NCBI GenBank assembly: GCA_001466705.2 | Contig: LATX02000182.1 | Coordinates: 124,001 to 188,000 of the forward strand | Length of the DNA: 64,000 nt | Source: Moniliophthora roreri | Lineage: Eukaryota; Basidiomycota; Agaricomycetes; Agaricales; Marasmiaceae | Direction of reading: 5' to 3' | Part shown: positions 47,165-57,907 of the stretch, one piece after another | Layout of the letters: each line of letters begins with the position of its first letter | How positions within the stretch are numbered: the stretch's first letter is position 1 | Made by a program: the position numbers and the translations under genes | Notes under the pieces: model-generated | Told to the model about the DNA's origin: nothing | Databases searched by the model: none | What the model saw: only the letters and a program-made list of their open reading frames with translations

Positions 47165-47465
47165 TAGGCAGTATGGTCTTCATACAGTGAGTATGGCCTC
47201 TATGCAGTAAGCATAGTCTCCATGCATGGTTTCTGCAGGCAGTATGGTCTTTATGCATGGAGTATAGTCTTCATGCAGAGATTATATTGCCTGCAGAGAC
47301 CATATATAAAGGCTATACTCACTGCATGGAGACTATACTGCCTGTGTAGACCATGCATGGAGACTATGCTTGCTTGCATGGAGGCTATACTCACTGCACA
47401 GAGACCATACTGCTTCTGTAGAGACTGTACCTACTACATGGAGGTAGTACTTACTGTATAGAGAC
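47165..47465. repeat. Minisatellite-like array, right, with inversion point
   Basis: The same units as at 46410-46640. The first part is in direct orientation and the second inverted, the switch lying near 47285 (GCAGAGATTATATTGCCTGCAGAGA). The open frame across it is a by-product of the repeat. Confidence 0.65.
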
Positions 47466-48066
47466 TAATAATTAGTATGTGCTAGAGTAATATCAGTATA
47501 TAATGTACTGTCTTATTAATCAATACAAACCTTAGACAATTTTATGGTAACATATATGTATTACTCTAATGATTCTCAGTACTTACTTTTAATTACATCT
47601 AAAGGTAGGTCTAGATAGGTCTGCTCTCCATCTGCTCAATCCATTACTATAAGACATGTATAATTCTCAAGAATTATGCTAAACATATCAAAGGTAGAAT
47701 GATATCAAATGCCTAATAATCACATCAACTCTACTTAACACAAAGTATGTGCCTTACTTTATGTGAAATAGTATACTTATGCTAATTCCTCTTTATGGCA
47801 TAAAACAAGCATAAATCAGATAAGTACTACATGAGTTTTATGCTTGATCATAGACACTGTACAATATAGTATAAAATTAAAGTAATGTTTAGCATAATGT
47901 TAGCATAATACATATGTATTATGCTAGTGAAATCATGAGGAATCCATCAACATAAATTCAAAAGTAATTTACTATAATTCACATGTATTGTTGTAGGATT
48001 TATTAAAGAAAATCTAACATAAAGATTAGCATAAATCACATGCCTTACACTTTATTGCACTCAGTG

Positions 48067-49192
48067 TCAATCTTGATGGAAGCATCAAGGACAACTCTGT
48101 GTATCTACTAGAGATAACTATACTTTTGCTAAAGTAGCTGACAACATGACAATGATATGACAACATTTGTAAAAGCAGCAGCAGCAGGCACTTTTTTGAG
48201 TTTCTTAATTGGGTAGGAGATTCACACACCCTCTGGGATAGTTTTTGGTGTGTTTTTCTGGCTTCCAAATATAGAAGAGGTTCTCACAGCATGCTGCCAT
48301 CTAAAATATATGTATTAAGAGTATACTGGGGGCTATTGGGGCATGCTGGGAGGCAATAAAAATTGGGAAATTGAGCAAATATATTTCAGTATATTATATG
48401 ATGACTCTCTCACAATTTGGGGGCTTTTGAATGCTAAAAGAGCAGTGTAATATTGGGTAAATAGCCTGTACATGCAGGATAGAGTATTGGTGCTTGGGCT
48501 GCAGAAAGAATATTGACATAGGGTAGCCTCCAGCATGCAGATATAATTACTGTAATTCCTGGGACATCAAATGGTAATATATTTCATTGGGTATTGGTGT
48601 AATATGAGCAAAATACTAGAAAAACCTAACATGGGGTGATGATCCTGTATGAGATCTATTGATGCTGGACATCAGCAAATCATGCACCTATTGAGCATGT
48701 ATTATTATCTATTTTGATCTATATCATGTAAAATAATGGACCAAAATGATTTTAGTCCATAAGCATGAAAGAAAATAGAGGAAAATGATTTGAGCATGGG
48801 AGAAAATAGAAGAAAATAGAAGATTATAATATAAGACTCAATTTTTTTCTGCCTTCTAAGACACAGAGAGAGGGGTCTATATGGTGGAGAAGACTTATTG
48901 GTTAAGGTTCTAACTGATAAAAACACTAGCCAAGGCCAGAGGGATGCAGGTTTTCTCTGAATTAGCTGTGGAGGCAAGAGGATATATTGTACTGCATACA
49001 CTAAAATGTTATATGGCACTTTGGCACAGTAGTTATGTTGCACTGCAAGCTCCTGTGTTGGCTTAAAAAGCAATACTGGCGTCACTGGTTCAATTCTGCC
49101 AGATGGCAGTATATATTTTCTCTAGCTGGCTGACTCTTATGAAAATAGGTGATCATAGGCAAATTGAATGATCACCCATTCTGCCCATGATT
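48067..49192. other. No recognisable gene
   Basis: AT-rich sequence with purine-rich stretches at 48770-48840. The only structured item is the tRNA-like promoter pair listed at 49022-49097. Confidence 0.3.
49022..49097 (+). repeat. Possible SINE head (A and B box pair)
   Basis: TGGCACAGTAG fits the RNA polymerase III A box (TRGYNNANNNG), and GGTTCAATTCT at 49087-49097 fits the B box but for the last base. The distance is larger than in most tRNAs, and I cannot fold a full cloverleaf. Weak evidence for a tRNA-derived SINE. Confidence 0.25.
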
Positions 49193-49510
49193 CCCAGTGA
49201 GAAATCCACTGATGGTATCCAACAACATCCAATGGAATATAATACCCTCAAAATCCATTGGATACCAACAGATACCATCGACAAAGGGCTGCAATTTCTG
49301 ACAGTAACCAATGCTATCTGACATATTTGAGTGAGGTTAATATGGGCTGTTTTGCAGAGTAGCTTTCATCAGATACCATCATATAGAGTCAGATATATCT
49401 GATGTATTCTTGCTAGCTATGTCTATATACATGAATTTGTAGAGTATATGAAGTAATATGGCAACACATCACCAACATGTCCTTGTCACATCACTACCAA
49501 CAAACCCTTT

Positions 49511-50127
49511 TGTTACAGTCATACACAAACAGACAATCTTTTTCCTATTTCTTGCTTTGACACTCTAGTGCTCTCAAGTGCTAGTTTTCTCTTTTCTACC
49601 TATGCTTCTCATTGACATCTGGACACATCCACATTCCCAGTCCCCTTTTCCAACCTTATGCCTATCTCTATATTTAAGATGTCATCACTATGTCATTAAC
49701 GACATCAGTATGATATCACTATTCTATTCGTTTCTTTCACTTTCTATTTATGATGCGATGTCATTTCTGACGTCGCTTATTGTATCATTATATTTATTTT
49801 TACTTCCTCAACATCACTTCTGATGTCATGTTCCTATTTACTATGTCGTCAAAGGTACACTCTATTTACTAAACAAACGATGTCAACCTTGCAGTTTGTA
49901 TGCAAAGTAGTAACTACAATCGTTGTATAAGTAGATAGTTTACAGGTCTAAGCTACCTCAGCTTGACCTGGTTAATCCTTAGGACATCTTGCTCATCTCG
50001 ACTGAACTCTGAGGACTTTAGTGAAAGCTAGAGAACTCAAACTCAAACTTGAACCTTTAGTCAACTTAGCGCCGCTACATTATAGTGGTTGTTGAGTTGT
50101 TGTTGTTGCTGCGCAAGTAACGTAACA
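49511..50127 (+). repeat. F 5' LTR (617 bp)
   Basis: TGTTACAG..CGTAACA. TATAAGTAG at 49926 lies 32 nt before TCAGCTTGACCT (49958-49969), the presumed transcription start and self-primer. U3 holds repeated GATGTCAT/TGACGTC-like words (49676-49830), possible CRE/ATF-type sites. Confidence 0.9.
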
Positions 50128-50129
50128 AA

Positions 50130-50141
50130 AGGTCAAGCTGA
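50130..50141 (+). promoter_or_regulatory. F putative self-primer binding site
   Basis: AGGTCAAGCTGA, two bases inside the LTR, is complementary over 12 nt to 49958-49969. There is no match to a tRNA 3' end beginning TGG. This is the Tf1/sushi self-priming arrangement. Confidence 0.65.
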
Positions 50142-50186
50142 TCGTTGCTGACCTACCCAGGTTTAGGCACCACCGCTTATCGAAAC

Positions 50187-51422
50187 ATGACTCCCCTGAG
50201 GGCTCCCTTTATGGCAGCCAAAGAATCTGATCTTGACGATCAACTTGAAGTAGCTGAACAGCTGCTGAACCCCGATCCTGAATGAACCCCGCGCTGAATT
50301 ACTCGTAGTCAGCGGAGAGGAGCAGTCGAAAGTCTCCAACAAGAAAGAACAGAACCTGAAGCTAAGTCTTCCGAACCTGATCCATTTGACGAATACCAGA
50401 ATTTATTCCACACCCCGACTCCAGAAATGACGACTCCTACTGGAAGTGCTGCTGCTGCTTTGGATGTCAAACCAAAGGTGGAACATGATGACACCGATGA
50501 ACAATGGGCCTGGACCATTTCCACAGCCGTACTCCAGATGATTGATGACAAGAAGGATGAAGCTAGCAAGGGACCGACACCAGACCCCTTTTTGGGAAAA
50601 CAATTGGACACCCGCCGCTTCCTTCTCGACCTTGAACTCTACTTTGCAATGAACCCAGTCAAGGCGAACACCGACGAAAAGAAGAAGATGCTTCTCTTGT
50701 CGCTGGTTAAAGGAAACACCAGCGAATGGAAGCAGAGGGAGACGATGAAGTTATTTCCCAAAGATGACGATCCCAAAGAGAAGAAGAAAGCTGCCAAAGA
50801 AACGTGGAGTAGTTTCAAGCAGAGATTCCGAAACGAATGGCAACCCGTCAACGTTGTCAGAGAAGCACAGGCGAAGATCGAACAGATCAAGATGACGGAT
50901 AGAGCCGATGAATACATTAACCGATTCCACCTCATTGTGATGGACACCAAATACGACGATGAGGCCCTTATGAGATTCTTTAGGGAAGGACTCCCGGAGT
51001 CTCTACAGAACAAGATCATGCTCTGAACGGACGGAGAACCAGAAACTTTGGACGAATGGTACAAACTGGCGATCAAATACGATAACCAGTACAAGTTGGT
51101 TATGGCCAATAGGAAGAAGAGAGAGCCGATCAAGCCAAAGATCGCTTGGAAGGAAAAGGAAGTTATGGTCAGACAATTGTTGTCTGAATCTGATAGGAAG
51201 GACTATATGGTTGCAGGGAAGTGTTTCCATTGTGCAAAGACCGGTCACGTCTCACGAGATTGTCCCACCAAAGGACAAGCACAACAAACCCCGCCACCCA
51301 AATACGAACCAAAGAAGCTCTCACCATGAGAAGCTTTCACCAAGATTCACGTGCTCATTGCCGAACAAGGAGAAGGAGAACAAGAGGAGATCTTTAATCT
51401 CATGGGAAAGGAGAGTTTTTGA
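50187..51422 (+). pseudogene. F gag
   Basis: The ATG at 50187 is chosen because the frame runs through to the next block and matches the start place in E. 411 codons plus stop, with in-frame TGA at 50283, 50295, 51024 and 51327. An acidic N-terminal part is followed by a capsid-like core (TRRFLLDLELYFAMNP, WSSFKQRFRNEWQPVN, DRADEYINRFHLIV) and an intact knuckle CFHCAKTGHVSRDC near 51225-51270. It ends LMGKESF. It forms the virus-like particle and packages RNA. The longest open part is 50427-51026. Confidence 0.85.
51413..51422 (+). promoter_or_regulatory. F gag-pol frameshift site (altered)
   Basis: GAGTTTT followed by TGA. It occupies the place of GGGTTTT-stop in E and T1, and differs by one G-to-A change. 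Pol continues in the -1 frame (FLKRWKRPM). Confidence 0.5.
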
Positions 51423-54400
51423 AGAGGTGGAAGAGGCCAATGCTCTTACCACCTGCAATTACGATCTTGAATGTTGTACTAGCTAAGTTAAATCGAAACT
51501 CTATGCGAATTCCTATTCAATACAACGTTGGGACAGAAATCGTTAAAACAAAAGCCCTGATCGATTCAGGCGCTGGTGGATGCTTCATCTGTGAGGAAGA
51601 AGCCCGAAAACTGAAGAAACCATGGACAAAATTGGAAAAACCCATCAAAGTTTTCAACGTTGATGGAACTCGGAATAAAATTGGTTGGATTACCCACTCG
51701 GTCACAATCGACATATCAATCGGAGATAGATCAATGAAGGAAACCTTATTGATCTTGGGACTTGGACTGGAATGGGTCATTTTAGGACTACCTTGGCTCC
51801 AAGATCATAATCCGGATATCAATTGGGTCACCGGAGTAGTTCACTTCCGACCAAGACGAAAGGTTATGATCAAACGACCGATGAAACCATTTATTGGAAT
51901 CTTCGAAGAAACCAAAGAACTTGACACAGGAATATTGGACAAGGTTGAAGACGATGAAGTACTGATTCGATCTTTCATTTGAGGGGAGGAAGATAGTGAC
52001 AAAGTTTGAATCAATGCTAAGTTGTCTGCTTCCCAAGTACTGGCACAAGCTCACAAGGTCAAAGTGAAACCACTAGAGGAACTTCTTCCCCCATATCTTT
52101 CCGATTATTCGGACCGATTTGAAAAGAAGAAAGCCGAACGATTCCCGCCCTCCAGATCATACGACCACGTGATCGACCTCAAACCAGATTTCAAGCCACG
52201 AGACTGCAAGATCTACTCTCTATCTCCAAAAGAGCAGATCGAGCAAGACAAGTTTCTGGACGAAAACCTGCGAAAAGGATACATTTGACCCTCGAAATCC
52301 CTGATGGCGTCCCCCTTTTTCTTTGTAGCTAAGAAAGAAGTGGGAGCACTACGACCCTGCCAGGATTATCGAGATCTGAATAACGGAATGATAAAAAACC
52401 GCTATCCCCTTCCATTGGTTATGGATCTCATGGACAAACTGAAAACGGCCAAGGTCTTTACGAAATTAGATCTGTGAAACGGATACAACAATATACGGAT
52501 CAAAGATGGTGACCAATGGAAAGTGGCATTCAAGACACCTCGGAGGCTTTTCAAACCCACGGTTATGTTCTTCGGTTTAATAAATTCCCCGGCAACGTTC
52601 CAAGCATTCATGAACGACATCCTCAAAGACTTTATCGATGAGGGTTGGTGCATGGTTTACATGGACGACATCTTGATATTCTCTGATGAGATCAATATCC
52701 ATTAACTTCGCATGAGACACGTTCTAGAACGGTTACAAGAAAACGACTTATATCTCAAACCAGAAAAATGCGAGTTCGAAGTAGCAAAGATGCTTTTCTT
52801 AGGAATGGTCATCACACCAGGACACATATCGATGGATGAAACGAAACTGGCCAGAATCAAAGATTGGGAAGCACCCAAAACAATCAAAGGTGTGCGATCA
52901 TTCCTTGGATTTGCAAATTTCTATCGCAAGTTCATAGGAAAATATGCAGAATTGGCGCGACCGTTACATGAGTTAACGAAGAAAGACACAAAATTTGAAT
53001 GGACAAAAATACGGGATGTCACATTCAACATTTTGAAAGCGAAATTCCTACAACAACCAATTTTACAAATGCCGGACAACAAGAAACCATTCATTATCAA
53101 AGCGGACACATCAAAATGGGCCACAGGAGCGGTATTGAAACAACAAGGTTCCGACGGCAAACTACACCCATGCGGGTACATCTCACATGCATTCACTGCA
53201 ACCGAACAGAATTATGAGATTTACGATCGGGAACTCTTGGCTATCACTAACGCCCTGAAGGCCTGGGAACATTATCTCCTAGGAGGAGCTCACCCGGTGA
53301 CTGTTCTATCTGATCACAAGAACCTGACTTACTTCCAGACTGCACAGAAGCTGAATCGACGACAAGCTAGATTGAGTCTATACTTGACTCAATTCGACCT
53401 TTGACTGGTGCACATTCCAGGAACAAAAATGGTTCAATCTGATGCTCTTTCGAGATGACCAGATCTAGTGGACAAAGAGGAAAAAGACAATGAAGACATC
53501 GTCATGTTACCAGATAAGTTATTCGTTAACGTGATCAACACAGAGCTCAAAACAATGTTGGAGGAAGCTTTGCCAAACAACGAATTCCTTCAAATGACAA
53601 TAGAAAGCCTGATTGAAAAAGGGGCACCACCAATCAAATCGTCCTTACAAGACTGGCGAACCGAAGGAAATCTATTGTTTTACAAAAACAGAATTTACGT
53701 CCCAAACAACCCAACACTGCAAAGACTCATTGTCAAAACAATTCACGAAGTGTTACCTCACAGACACCCTGGGCAATGGAACACAGTTGATCAGGTGCAG
53801 AGAGATTATTGGTGGCCAGGGATGACGAAGTTCATCAAATCATTTGTTGATGGGTGCACTGCATGCTAACAAATGAAAGTGAACACACATCCAACGCGAA
53901 CACCTATACAACCCATTGGAGGTCACAAAGATGCGTTGCCATTCCAAATCATATCAATGGATTTAATCACAGATCTACCCAGAATTGCGGATTGCGATTC
54001 AATATTAGTCGTGGTCGACCATGCGGCTACGAAGGGGGTGGTTTTCATCCCATGTCACAAGAAGATCAATGCCACAGACACAGCGGAACTACTTTTTCAA
54101 CATGTCTACAAGCGCTTCAGACTGCCTGACAAGATCATCTCAGATCGAGACCCATGATTTGCGGCTGAAGTCTTTAGAGAGATAGGAAAATTACTAGGGA
54201 TAAAGCAAATGCTAAGTACCGCTTACCATCCTCAGACGGATGGAGAGACTGAAGGAGTCAATCAGGAGGTAGAGATCTTTCTTCAATTCTTCTGTGCCAA
54301 GGAACAGACGAAATGGAAAGATTTCCTTCACTTTGCTGAATTCGCACACAACACCTGAACGCATTCAGTCACAAAGAACTCCCCTTTTTATCTCATAATG

Positions 54401-55000
54401 GGATATCATCCCCGACCTCTTCCCACCGTTTTCGAAAAGACAACAGTTCCTTCCGTGGAAAAGAGAGTGGCTGAATTAAAGAAGTTGAGAGAAGAAACAT
54501 CAGCCCTACTGGACATTGCAGCAAGAAGAGTGAAAGAAAGGAGTAGAAGGGACTTAGACAAATTTGAGAAGGGTCAGAAGGTATGGTTAGAAGGAAAGAA
54601 CCTATCCTTGGGATACCCATCTCCAAAATTATCCCCGAAACGCGAAGGACCTTTCAAAATCACAGAAGTTCTAGGACCCGTGACATACAGGTTGAAACTC
54701 CCATTTCAATGGAGAATTCACCCCATTTTCCACGCTGGCCTATTGTCACGATACAAGGAAACCGATGTTCACGGACCCAACTTTCTGGAACCACCCCCAG
54801 ACATAGTTGAAGGACAAGAGGAATACGAAGTCGAAGCCATTATTGGACATCGACCAAAGAAGACGAACCAACCCCCGAAAGAATACCTTGTCTCCTGGAA
54901 AGGATATGACTCTTCACATAATCAGTGGCTGAAGGCAGCTGGCCTAAAGCACTCAATGGAGTTGTATTTGGACTATAAAATCGCACACAACTTGCACTGA
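51419..55000 (+). pseudogene. F pol with chromodomain, one frame with ten stops
   Basis: Domains: protease 51550-51850 (ALIDSGAGG); RT 52140-52960 ([32 protein letters not shown], catalytic DD intact); RNase H 53080-53450 (IKADTSKWATGAV, YDRELLAI, SDHKNLTYF); zinc-binding HHCC-type region and integrase 53740-54400 (YWWPGMTKF..CTAC, SMDLITDLP, SDRDP, TDGETEGVNQ); GPVTYRLKLP near 54680; chromodomain 54826-54990 (YEVEAIIGHRPKK.., YLVSWKGYDSSHNQW). Stops: TGA at 51980, 52007, 52286, 52475, 53402, 53456, 54155, 54356; TAA at 52703, 53867. No indel breaks the frame. Confidence 0.9.
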
Positions 55001-55019
55001 TCCCCATTCCTATCGAAAC

Positions 55020-56333
55020 ATGTCTTCCTATACAAACCCGTCTGTCTGAGTTGGTCAACCCCCTTTCAATCCACCAACCCAAGTATTCCCCGATGACGCT
55101 GTTTACACCAAACCCTTCCATCCCTCCACGTTCGAATTACTTTATCTCCTCAATTCCGAACACTACAATGAAGAGATGACGACAGCAATCGAAGCCAGCA
55201 GCGAGAGGAACCGAGCCCTCTACGGCTGCCTCCTTTTTCTATGAGGACAACGACGACAATTGCTGGAGAACGTGACTAGATTGGACTGACACATGGGCAT
55301 GTTAGCCCAACATATTATGGACAATGACAGTTTCACAGTAACCGGGGCTATAGCGGTACCGCGTCCCACTCTTGATGTTGCAAACTTACCGCTTCATGTG
55401 ATCCTCCCAGACACAGATCCCGACAGAGATTGCTTCGGTATGGACGAGGACATCAGCCCCAATGACCCAGCCTTCCTCAGGAAGGTTATCGCCCATCGAA
55501 GAGGCCTCAGAAGAGCAACTGAGGTCGCCAAGGGCCAATTCCTCCTCCAGCTTAGACAGCAAAGTATTGGAGCGGTTCAGACCCCAATCCCCTCCTCCTC
55601 TATCCCCCAGACCCACACAACCATACGCATGGATGTACCTCCCAGCCAAAGAAGCAAGACTCCCATGGCAGGCGTCAGCAGTTTACCTGCCGACCAGCAA
55701 ACCCTTCTCTACCCCGATCCATTCCCTATTACAGATGACACCCGAAGTGACGACTCAGACATCTCCAACGCCAGCAGAAGAGCTCGAAAATTCCCAGACA
55801 TCTCCCCTCCTGCTACCCCACCCCCAATGTCTCCCAGCCATGAACTCCCTACTGCCCCTTCCAGTTTGACTGAACCCTCAAGAAGAACATTCAAGTCAGC
55901 AAGACTTTCTCCAGACCTCCTGAACTCCGTACACCTCCCCACCCCCATTATCCCCATCAACCCAGACACTCAATGTCTCTATTGTGTCAGTGTGGGACAA
56001 CGAGGACGCGGAGCTGGACGACAGGGCTTTGCCAATCGACTCGACATCAAACGGTCCTATAACGCATACTACGGCGTTACTCGACGAGGTACACCAAGAG
56101 TTGAGTGTCCTGTGTGCAAACTGGGAGAGCACTGCGCCGTCGACTGTATGGACTATATCTGCCCGGTTTGCAACACTCATAAAGCTGGCCATCTCCCTGG
56201 ATATTGTAGGGACAGAAGAAGGTCTATGAGAACTGCGGGACGAAATGATACTGGCGGCACATCAACTCTTGACGTTGATTGGAGAGATAATACCACGTGG
56301 GACGACACCGACTATGGAAATGGAGAGCAGTGA
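55020..56333 (+). pseudogene. F third ORF, tandem CCHC knuckle protein
   Basis: It starts 19 bases after the pol stop (ATG 55020) and keeps one frame for 437 codons plus stop, with TGA at 55047, 55242 and 55287 only; 55293-56333 is fully open. N-terminal: VYTKPFHPSTFELLYLLNSE, shared with D and E. Middle: Pro/Ser-rich and of low complexity (SPPATPPPMSPSHELP), probably disordered. C-terminal 56106-56207: CPVCKLGEHCAVDC, MDYI, CPVCNTHKAGHLPGYC, then a basic and acidic tail ending YGNGEQ. It is not an envelope protein: no signal peptide or membrane segment is seen. Possible roles: RNA chaperone, second nucleocapsid, regulator. Confidence 0.8.
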
Positions 56334-56528
56334 ATGACCTCAAGATCCACCATTGGGAGATGGGATTGTTGTCGACATGGGGTCTCCAGAAGGGCCAAGG
56401 ATTTTCAGGCGGATAGATCGAGAGACAGAGATGAGAGAACCAAGAGAGCTGCAGTGGCAAGGCAAGTGGCTCATAGGAGGGCAGCCGATAGTTTCGAACG
56501 TGTAAGTTCAAAGGTAAGACGGGGGTAA

Positions 56529-57145
56529 TGTTACAGTCATATGCGAACAGACAATCTTTTTCCTATTTCTTGCTTTGACACTCTAGCGCTCTCAAGCGCT
56601 AGTTTTCTCTTTTCTACCTATGCTTCTCATTGACATCTGGACACATCCACATTCCCAGTCCCCTTTTCCAACCTTATGCCTATCTCTGTATTTAAGATGT
56701 CATCACTATGTCATTAATGACATCAGTATGATATCACTATTCTATTCATTTCTTTCACTTTCTATTTATGATGCGATGTCATTTCTGACGTCGCTTATTG
56801 TATCATTATATTTATTTTTACTTCCTCAACATCACTTCTGATGTCATGTTCCTATTTACTATGTCGTCAAAGGTACACTCTATTTACTAAACAAACGATG
56901 TCAACCTTGCAGTTTGTATGCAAAGTAGTAACTACAATCGTTGTATAAGTAGATAGTTTACAGGTCTAAGCTACCTCAGCTTGACCTGGTTAATCCTTAG
57001 GACATCTTGCTCATCTCGACTGAACTCTGAGGACTTTAGTGAAAGCTAGAGAACTCAAACTCAAACTTGAACCTTTAGTCAACTTAGCGCCGCTACATCA
57101 TAGTGGTTGTTGAGTTGTTGTTGTTGCTGCACAAGTAACGTAACA
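56529..57145 (+). repeat. F 3' LTR (617 bp)
   Basis: Same length as the 5' LTR, ten transitions apart. It is preceded by the purine tract AGACGGGGGTAA (56517-56528), the likely plus-strand primer. Confidence 0.9.
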
Positions 57146-57907
57146 CCTTTGCCCTGCAACCCTCTGCCCAATCCACCCAATGACTATCCCCAGCCGCTGC
57201 TGTCCCCTCAACATTTTCATCTGTGATTGGTAAGATACTATTAAAATGATCAGTTGGTTTATATATCCATGTCAATAAATGCTGGACTTAGCTGAATTGT
57301 TCTTGTTGATCTTTGTTGTGATGTGCAACTCGTGAGTGTATCCTGCTGATACACATCAGGTTATGAGAATATGTACAAAAATAATGACTCATCATGGTGT
57401 CCCAGTTATGCCCCAAATTCCCATCCTTATGTTCAACACTGCAGCTTGCTTTGAGAGCCAATAATAATCAAACAGAGCACCCACCTAAACATCATTAGCA
57501 AAGAGGAACAGTAGAATTAGTATTGGCAGACACACTGAGGGAGAAATTTGGGAGTAGAGCAAAGGGTTTGGGCAATGAGGGCAAAGTGTTTGATAGTAAG
57601 TGGAGATAGTAGTGGTCAGGAAGAAAGAAGTATTGGCCTGGGAAAACAAGAAACTTGCCATAATGTGAGAAGTTTGTGCATGGACCTCCAACTCAATGAT
57701 GATGGCCAGCAGTCAAAAAGAACTAAGTTCCCAATGACCAAAATGGGAGAGAGGCAATGACTATAGATGTTGACAAAGGAGACAGTGGTGAATGCATTGG
57801 ACAATGAACAGAAATCATTGGATATTATTGGATTTTCATCAGAAATTTGCAGCCCCAACAGATACCAACAGACTCCATCAGATAACATCAGAGCATTTCC
57901 CACTGGG

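Larger units (their letters stand above)
45382..48066. mobile_element. Long inverted-repeat element with solo LTR inside
   Basis: The left arm (about 45382-46640, apart from the LTR at 45660-46109) returns inverted as 47290-48066. Shared blocks include GCATAATACATATGTATTATGC and the run from AGCATAAGTATACT to the CAGTG-type ends. Arms are about 780-800 bp each; the inner ends are arrays of short repeats. The middle (46640-47160) is unique and shows no gene. It looks like a foldback or large MITE-type DNA element. No clear duplication of its own target was found. Confidence 0.75.
49511..57145 (+). mobile_element. Ty3/gypsy chromovirus F, youngest complete copy
   Basis: 7635 bp with LTRs of 617 bp each (49511-50127, 56529-57145) and perfect duplication CCTTT (49506-49510, 57146-57150). 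By eye the LTRs differ at ten positions, all transitions. Order: self-primer site, gag, frameshift site, pol with C-terminal chromodomain, third ORF, purine tract, LTR. None of the three ORFs has a frameshift; 17 in-frame stops (15 TGA, 2 TAA) inactivate them. CpG is far more frequent than in D, E or T1. Confidence 0.95.
49193..57907. mobile_element. Inverted-repeat element split by retrotransposon F
   Basis: 49193 starts CCCAGTGAGAAATC and 57907 ends with the inverse GCATTTCCCACTGGG. About 26 terminal bases match, and a looser match continues for some 100 bp (TTGGATACCAACAGATACC, GGGCTGCAATTTCTGA). Without F and one CCTTT the unit is about 1.08 kb with no coding part. The flanks (..CATGATT / CATAATC..) are at best a poor duplication. 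Confidence 0.5.

Noticed and set aside
47222..47461. 79-codon open frame on the plus strand
   Set aside because: It is translated minisatellite (repeated MET/TAW/LYCL words) across the inversion point of the long inverted repeat; not a gene.
46410..47465. CRISPR array
   Set aside because: The repeat units vary in length and sequence, lack unique spacers of fixed size, and the genome is eukaryotic.
55293..56333. Third ORF of F as an envelope gene
   Set aside because: No signal peptide, membrane segment or cleavage site; the C-terminal zinc knuckles point to nucleic-acid binding.
49511..57145. TGA as a sense codon (recoding) in element F
   Set aside because: The host genes in the same window end normally and show no in-frame TGA. 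The TGA sites sit where relatives have Arg, Gln or Trp and fit deamination.
57485..57903. Several short frames in the interior of the inverted-repeat element right of F
   Set aside because: Short, overlapping on both strands, without motif; the unit looks non-coding.
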